Positions 31,180-35,509 of a stretch of DNA of 35,509 nt are shown here, piece by piece. Source of the DNA: a virus; IMG/VR virus record IMGVR_UViG_3300008517_000347, positions 1-35,509 of that record; one strand, written 5' to 3'. Positions within the stretch are counted from its first letter, which is position 1, and each line of letters begins with the position of its first letter. A program made the translations under genes and the position numbers. The notes under the pieces are model-generated. The model searched no databases and had not been told where the DNA came from. It saw only the letters and a list, made by a program, of their open reading frames with translations.

Positions 31180-31196
31180 ATATTTAGGAGTTTAAA

Positions 31197-31619
31197 ATGG
31201 CGTCACAGACATTCTCAGGAGCAAGAGCTATCTTCCTGGTCAATGGTGCAGCCGTTGGTTTCGCAGGAGGCGTTTCCGGCGAGGAAATGATCGACTACGA
31301 GCCAATTGATGTTCTCAACTTGCTTGAGGTGCGTGAGCACGTACCAGTTGCCTACAGAACTAGCTTGAACGCTCAGATCTTTAGAGTCGTTGGCGACTCT
31401 CTCAAAGCACAGGGTATTCTCCCTGTCCAGTCCGACATTATCACATCTGGTGATTTGGAAGCAGCTATCCAGGATAGCGTTACATCCAACACCGTACAGT
31501 TGTTCCAGGGCGTTCGTTGCGCTGGTCACAGCTTCGACATCACTGCCCGAGGCGTTGTTCAGGAGAATGTTCCTTTCGTCGCCATCAGAGTTGTCGATGA
31601 GTTCGAGAATCCAGTATAA
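31197..31619 (+). CDS. Tail tube protein
   Basis: A 140-aa protein with the length and beta-strand rhythm of a myovirus tail tube: FSGARAIFLVNGAAVGFAGG, EMIDYEPIDVLNLLEVREHV, then a LNAQIFRVVGDSLKAQGI segment and IRVVDEFENPV at the end. The opening 'G-A-x-A-x-hydrophobic-x-x-x-G-x-x-V-G-x-A' and the 'V-L-x-x-x-x-V-x-E-H' element are typical of tube proteins of SPO1-like phages. It directly follows the sheath group and precedes the chaperone pair. The ribosome site AGGAG is good. Confidence 0.85.
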   Translation: MASQTFSGARAIFLVNGAAVGFAGGVSGEEMIDYEPIDVLNLLEVREHVPVAYRTSLNAQIFRVVGDSLKAQGILPVQSDIITSGDLEAAIQDSVTSNTVQLFQGVRCAGHSFDITARGVVQENVPFVAIRVVDEFENPV

Positions 31620-31661
31620 TACTGGAAGAGGACTCACATCTTAAAAGTTCTTAAAGAGATC

Positions 31662-31689
31662 CTCATACCGTCTATAGTGGCGGTATGAG
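31662..31689 (+). terminator. Perfect hairpin between tube gene and chaperone gene
   Basis: CTCATACCG (31662-31670) and CGGTATGAG (31681-31689) form a nine-base perfect stem with a ten-base loop. No T run follows, so full termination is unlikely; it may reduce read-through or stabilise the upstream tube message, which fits the need for far more tube than chaperone. Confidence 0.45.
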
Positions 31690-31716
31690 TAGTTCTCTAT
31701 TTAAGGGGAAATAGCA

Positions 31717-32193
31717 ATGGTAGATTCAAGTCTATTACATACCTTTAGCGTTGACGTTTTGTCGTCAAACCAGCAAAGGTATCAAGGTCAGTTTACAACA
31801 AAGAAGCTCAGCATTCGTGATCTCACGACTGTAGGAGTCCGTAAGGTGCAGCTCAATGGAGGCATGCACTTCTCTGCTACCGCCCCAGGGCAAGGCATTG
31901 ACGAGGGCACAGATGACCTCAACTCAATGATTGCCCACCTGGAGGTGGCGCTTACTTCCTTCCCTCGCTGGTGGAACTTGGACGAGATCACAGATATGGC
32001 TGTGCTTGGTTCGGTTTACCGGGAGGTAATCTCTTTTGAAAACAGCTTTCGCGGACGAGGGCAAACCTCTGAAGCAGAAGGACCTGGAGGAAGCAGCGAA
32101 GCAGATAGCGCGTCGGCGCAAGGGGAAGCCAAGCCTGCTGGAAGTAATCAGCCGGTGGTGGGCGAACAAGTACAAGCTTCCCTCGAACCATGA
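31717..32193 (+). CDS. Tail assembly chaperone, first frame (gpG-like)
   Basis: The 158-aa protein has an N-terminal folded part (1-110) with FTTKKLSIRDLTTVGVRKVQL, LNSMIAHLEVALTSFPRWW and a helical end LGSVYREVISFENSF, typical for chaperones of tail tape-measure assembly. The last about 48 residues (FRGRGQTSEAEGPGG onward) are Gly/Ser/Glu-rich and overlap the next frame by about 158 bases, as expected if that part is a by-product of dual coding. The ribosome site AAGGGG precedes ATG 31717. It is followed by the second chaperone frame and the tape measure gene, the usual order. Confidence 0.78.
   Translation: MVDSSLLHTFSVDVLSSNQQRYQGQFTTKKLSIRDLTTVGVRKVQLNGGMHFSATAPGQGIDEGTDDLNSMIAHLEVALTSFPRWWNLDEITDMAVLGSVYREVISFENSFRGRGQTSEAEGPGGSSEADSASAQGEAKPAGSNQPVVGEQVQASLEP
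32021..32038 (+). promoter_or_regulatory. Shine-Dalgarno site for the second chaperone frame
   Basis: GGGAGG (32021-32026) lies 9 bases before a TTG at 32036-32038, ideal spacing for initiation. In the frame of the second protein a TAA stop sits at 32027-32029, so that frame can only be entered after it. The site could drive TTG starts or aid a frameshift, as internal Shine-Dalgarno sites do in other genes. Confidence 0.5.
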
Positions 32194-32563
32194 GTTATTT
32201 CAGACTCAAACTATGTTTGAGCTGTTAGTAGAGTTCTGGGAAGACCACTATACTGAGAACCCTCTGGAGGCTAGTAGGCTTGCTGATGGTAGAATCCAGT
32301 TCAAGGATACTGGAGACGACCTCATTGATAAGTGGGAAGAGCAGTTGATTGATGGAGAACGGCCAGACTTTATGGAAGGCTTTAGTCCTGAGCAAATAGA
32401 GAAGCTCAACAATCTCAGAACAAGGGGAAGGTCCAAGCATGGACATCTTGTGCGTGGTGGAACCCTGAAGAATGCTGTGGAATCAGCTACACAGGACGCC
32501 ATAGACCAGGGACTTGATAATAGGCTCCCATACCCTGTAAGGTTCAAAGACGTAATTGAATAA
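32036..32563 (+). CDS. Tail assembly chaperone, second frame (gpT-like), TTG start or frameshift product
   Basis: The 175-aa open frame starts with TTG 32036 (read as Met if used as a start). It is charged and helical: LKQKDLEEAAKQIARRRKGK, VISRWWANKYKLPSN, QTMFELLVEFWEDHYTENP, and ends DNRLPYPVRFKDVIE. It is one base forward of the first chaperone frame (+1, or -2), not the common -1 arrangement. In tail chaperone pairs the two frames are joined by programmed frameshift; here separate initiation from TTG with a good ribosome site is also possible. It overlaps the tape measure gene start by one base. Confidence 0.68.
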   Translation: MKTAFADEGKPLKQKDLEEAAKQIARRRKGKPSLLEVISRWWANKYKLPSNHELFQTQTMFELLVEFWEDHYTENPLEASRLADGRIQFKDTGDDLIDKWEEQLIDGERPDFMEGFSPEQIEKLNNLRTRGRSKHGHLVRGGTLKNAVESATQDAIDQGLDNRLPYPVRFKDVIE

Positions 32564-34659
32564 TGGCTGACGACAACAAAAAGCTAGAGATTGAGCTGTC
32601 TCTTAAGACTGAGAAGTTTAAAGAGCAGCTTAAAGAGCAGACCCGAGATGCTAAGGGTATGGCCTCCACAGTGGGCCGCATGGAAGGCGTGCGTGCCAAG
32701 CTGCAGACTGGCACTCTCAAGCTGAAGGAAAAGATCTCTGGTCCGAAGGCTAATAAGGCAGAGATAGCAGCTGCCAAGACGATGGAGAAGTTTGAGAAGA
32801 AGAAACTTGCCATCATTGAGGATCAAATTAAGGCAGTAAAGCGGCTCAACGCTGAGATAGCCAAGGGCGGCAAAGGCGGAGGTGGACAAAACCGTTTTAG
32901 CGGAGGATTAGGCGGTCGTCCAACCTCCGCAGGCATTGGAGGTGCCTTCAAGAAGCTAGGAGGCGTAGCCGGTGCCGCTGGTATGGCACTGGGCGGAGCA
33001 GCCGTAGGAGCTGTTAGCAGTCAGATTCGCGAAGGCTATGGGATGTACTCCCAGTACAGGCAGTCTCAGGGAGGCTTGATTGGTACTGGAGCCACAATGG
33101 GTGGCATGTATAACGCCCGTCAGAGAGGACTGAATCGAGGGTATGGCGCAATTGAGTCTATGCAACAGGCTCGTGGAGTAGCACAAGCAACCGGCCAAGC
33201 AGGCGCTGTTACCTCTGCACAAGACATAAGCCGTATCACTGGTATGGATATGGGCGGAGCAACTGGCTTCATGGGTCAGTTGACCCGCGCTGGTCAGGGC
33301 TTTGGGGGTAAGGCAGGATCTGGTGGAGACAAGCAGCTTGAGAAGGCTATTGCCGCAGGCTTCGAGTCCGGACTAGACCGTGCTCGTATGCCCGAGTTTA
33401 TCCAGGGCGTAGGTAAGCTTGTGGAGATGCAGGCTGGTCGTCAGGGTGGAGACGTTTCTGCTGGTGGTTTCTCTCAGATGCTTGCCGCTATGGGCATGAC
33501 CGGAGACTCTGGCATGCAGGGTGCTCGCGGAGCCAGTGTGCTGTCCCAGCTGAACGAGGCTATGGTAAACCCTGGTGGTGGAGATCACGGCCAGGCTATG
33601 ATGCTTCAGGCATATGGCTTTGGTAAGCCGGGTGGAAACACCAACTACTACGAAGCTCTTAAGCGCCAGGAAACAGGTGCCTCTTCTGTAGAGAATGTTA
33701 AGGCTCTCTTTGCTGAAACGGAGTCTCAGTATGGCGGTGGCCAAGAACAGATTCTCGCCCTAAGAGAGATGACCGGACTCAGCATCACACAGCTTGAGAG
33801 CCTCCGCGACGGTGTAGACAATCTCGATGATGGAGCCCTCAAGAAAGCTATAGAAGAGTCCAAGCCTATTGATGAACAAGCGTTGGCCCAGATGAAGGGT
33901 ATGGGCGACCATCTTAAGCGCTTAGTGAAGCTTGATGATCGTCTTATTGATATCGGGGATAAGTTCCATACGGATATTGAGGATCTGCAGGACGCAGTAA
34001 ATGCGGGAGTGGATGCCGCTCTTCCTTTGGCGAAGTCCACTCTGGATGTCGCTACGGACATATTGGATGCCTTACAGACCCACTTTGGTTTAGACAAAGA
34101 CGCCGACAAAGAGTACAGCGTGGACTCTGTTAGATCCATCAGGCAGAGCTACCAGGACGCCTCTGCTAAGTTCGCAAGAGGAGAAATATCCGCATCAGAG
34201 TACAGAGAGGCTTCTAGAGGCGCGGCAGGACAGCTTCAGTCTGCTCAAAGCAGCAGAGAAAGCAGCTGGCAAACCAAGGAGTGGGCAGGCAGAACGGGCA
34301 GAGGTATACAGAAGGAGCTAGGTGCTCTTCCTGGTGGTGCCGACACGGCAATTGACACTATTCTCCAAGGTCGTGCAGGCGCTCATCTTGAGGGTAAGGG
34401 TGAAAAATATCAAGCTATGCTAGCCCAGGCTAAGATGCAGGCGGAAGCGGTAGGGAGTACTCCTGGTACTGCAGACGATGCTGCTTTCTTCGCAGAGTTC
34501 AAATCTGGCGGAGAGTTCTACGAGTTGTTGCGCATTGTTATTGAGTCTATGGCTAAGACAGGCCAGACTTTGGACAGGGCCGCTATTTTGTCCGTAGACG
34601 GCAAGGTTAAGGCCAACTTTACCCCACCTGCTGACGCAAGTGGAGGACCCCACGGGTAA
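32563..34659 (+). CDS. Tail tape measure protein
   Basis: The 698-aa protein begins with a charged coiled coil (about 1-105, KTEKFKEQLKEQTRDAKG and similar), followed by a Gly/Ala-rich part (about 106-170) with AAGMALGGAAVGAVSSQI that may be membrane-interacting, then long Gly/Gln/Met-rich and helical sections with an AYGFGKPGGNTNYYEALKR element seen in other tape measures. The C-terminal part is helical with AKMQAEAVG and ends in a Pro/Gly tail. It follows the chaperone pair directly, in the usual order. Its length suggests a tail of about 100 nm, if one residue spans roughly 0.15 nm. Confidence 0.85.
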   Translation: MADDNKKLEIELSLKTEKFKEQLKEQTRDAKGMASTVGRMEGVRAKLQTGTLKLKEKISGPKANKAEIAAAKTMEKFEKKKLAIIEDQIKAVKRLNAEIAKGGKGGGGQNRFSGGLGGRPTSAGIGGAFKKLGGVAGAAGMALGGAAVGAVSSQIREGYGMYSQYRQSQGGLIGTGATMGGMYNARQRGLNRGYGAIESMQQARGVAQATGQAGAVTSAQDISRITGMDMGGATGFMGQLTRAGQGFGGKAGSGGDKQLEKAIAAGFESGLDRARMPEFIQGVGKLVEMQAGRQGGDVSAGGFSQMLAAMGMTGDSGMQGARGASVLSQLNEAMVNPGGGDHGQAMMLQAYGFGKPGGNTNYYEALKRQETGASSVENVKALFAETESQYGGGQEQILALREMTGLSITQLESLRDGVDNLDDGALKKAIEESKPIDEQALAQMKGMGDHLKRLVKLDDRLIDIGDKFHTDIEDLQDAVNAGVDAALPLAKSTLDVATDILDALQTHFGLDKDADKEYSVDSVRSIRQSYQDASAKFARGEISASEYREASRGAAGQLQSAQSSRESSWQTKEWAGRTGRGIQKELGALPGGADTAIDTILQGRAGAHLEGKGEKYQAMLAQAKMQAEAVGSTPGTADDAAFFAEFKSGGEFYELLRIVIESMAKTGQTLDRAAILSVDGKVKANFTPPADASGGPHG

Positions 34660-34665
34660 GTTTAG

Positions 34666-35509
34666 ATGTCCGCTATATTAGATGATTCTTACAGGCTCGA
34701 TACTGACCTAGGACCGGATGGGGTTCGTAGGTATAAGACCCGTTGTAAGGTTCTAGTTGATAGCCACAATGCTGGGGCTAATCAGGGGGCTGATAGAACG
34801 GTTGAGATCACTGATGATGTTTACGCTGTCGAGACGGGTAAGACCATCAAAGGAGCAGGTAACGCCACGATCTCCCTCACCCCCTCTGAGAACTACCTAA
34901 ATCTTATCTTCCCAAATGATTATGTCAATATCTACTTTGACATAGGAGATGGGTCGGGTTGGACTCGCACCTTCTTCGGTATGGTTGATAGGGTAGAAGA
35001 GTCGTACACCGTAGCATCAACTGGTGTTCCCTCTACCACCTACCGTATCGTTTGCACAGACTTCCATAAAGCTTTTGAGAAGACCAATATCTATTTCAAC
35101 CCCCACATGGCGGGTCGTAAAGATTTCCAGGAGTATGACTTCGCAAGCGGGAACATTGGAGGTCTAACTCTAATGTCCAAGGGCATTGTTGTGGGTGGTG
35201 CTCCTTCTGATATTATTGAGAATGTAATCCTCCTTCTGATAGGGTTCGGCACGCAGTTCATGCTTCCTACTTCCTACCACCCCGGAAAGACCCAACAGCG
35301 TCTTAGGGAGCGCAGAATAGAAGATGTAAGGGGCCGCCTACCCGCTGAAGCAAAGAAAAACCTAACCGCTGCCGGAAACTCTTACCGCAAGCTAAGAGAT
35401 AAAGCGCGAGCGGAGGCAACTAAGGCGGTTGACAATATCCAAAGCGAGTCAGCTGGTCAAAGCGAAGAAGAACGAATTGCTCTCATGGCTGAGAAATACG
35501 GCTATACAA
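34666..35509 (+). CDS. Tail hub / baseplate protein, N-terminal part (runs off the window)
   Basis: From ATG 34666 the frame stays open to the right edge, giving at least 281 residues. The start MSAILDDSYRLDTDL is followed by YKTRCKVLVDSHN, a beta region with VNIYFDIGDGSGWTRTFFG and MVDRVEESYTV, and YRIVCTDFHKAFEKTNIYF. The alternation of a strand pair with G-D-G-S-G-W and F-x-G-x-V-D/E-x-V is typical of tail hub proteins of the gp27/gpD type, which sit under the tape measure. Further on are a hydrophobic helix and a long charged helix. The position right after the tape measure supports the call. Confidence 0.75.
   Translation, partial: MSAILDDSYRLDTDLGPDGVRRYKTRCKVLVDSHNAGANQGADRTVEITDDVYAVETGKTIKGAGNATISLTPSENYLNLIFPNDYVNIYFDIGDGSGWTRTFFGMVDRVEESYTVASTGVPSTTYRIVCTDFHKAFEKTNIYFNPHMAGRKDFQEYDFASGNIGGLTLMSKGIVVGGAPSDIIENVILLLIGFGTQFMLPTSYHPGKTQQRLRERRIEDVRGRLPAEAKKNLTAAGNSYRKLRDKARAEATKAVDNIQSESAGQSEEERIALMAEKYGYT

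Noticed and set aside
1-35509. CRISPR arrays, insertion sequences, integrase or attachment sites
   Set aside because: I saw no regularly spaced direct repeats, transposase-like protein or integrase in the window.

Overview
This window is a continuous stretch of a large contractile-tailed bacteriophage (Caudoviricetes, myovirus morphology). The evidence is a complete run of virion genes on one strand: portal, MuF-like minor head protein, prohead protease, scaffold, major capsid protein, neck proteins, tail sheath, tail tube, tail-assembly chaperone pair, tape measure and tail hub. All supportable genes are on the + strand and are tightly packed, with many ATGA/TAATG start-stop overlaps. The gene order after the protease (scaffold, capsid, neck, sheath, tube, chaperones, tape measure, hub) resembles SPO1-type phages. 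The host cannot be named from the sequence; promoters and Shine-Dalgarno sites look ordinary bacterial. No terminase, integrase, replication or lysis-enzyme gene is visible.

Region 1 (1-2960) is a small metabolic/translation group: the end of an unknown gene, a tRNA-Ser(GGA) with encoded CCA, an IMP dehydrogenase/GMP reductase family enzyme, a metallophosphoesterase, peptide deformylase, a protein with an S4-like RNA-binding segment and a small Cys-motif protein. Region 2 (2995-7255) has a cupin-like protein, a long Ala/Lys/Pro-rich protein and the portal. Region 3 (7252-18061) is an about 11 kb block between portal and prohead protease, filled with unusual genes: a stand-alone pyrophosphatase-like (InPase) domain, a DUF5661-like protein, a trypsin-like lipoprotein protease, a MuF head protein that appears fused to a phosphoinositide-kinase-like domain, a membrane-anchored PAS protein, a one-TM holin/XhlA-like protein, a winged-helix-like protein, a 510-aa protein with three HxH motifs and a topoisomerase IB-like core that seems to lack the catalytic Tyr, and a zinc-ribbon protein.

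Region 4 (18062-21512) starts with a strong promoter and a structured leader/terminator, followed by protease, scaffold and major capsid protein, and ends in a terminator. Region 5 (21515-31149) holds capsid-associated, neck, tail-terminator and sheath genes; a small beta-domain repeat recurs in at least three of these proteins. Region 6 (31172-35509) has tail tube, the overlapping chaperone pair, tape measure and the hub gene, which runs off the window.

The most unusual part is region 3. Several of its proteins share short motifs (an LY[LI]GEDK-type motif, xKS-hydrophobic motifs and an exactly spaced C-x2-GGG-x2-C-x3-GG motif) and carry enzyme-like or envelope-directed domains. A working hypothesis is a set of capsid-packaged or envelope-targeted effectors (polyvalent-protein type cargo) made with the head. 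This is inference and is marked as such below.
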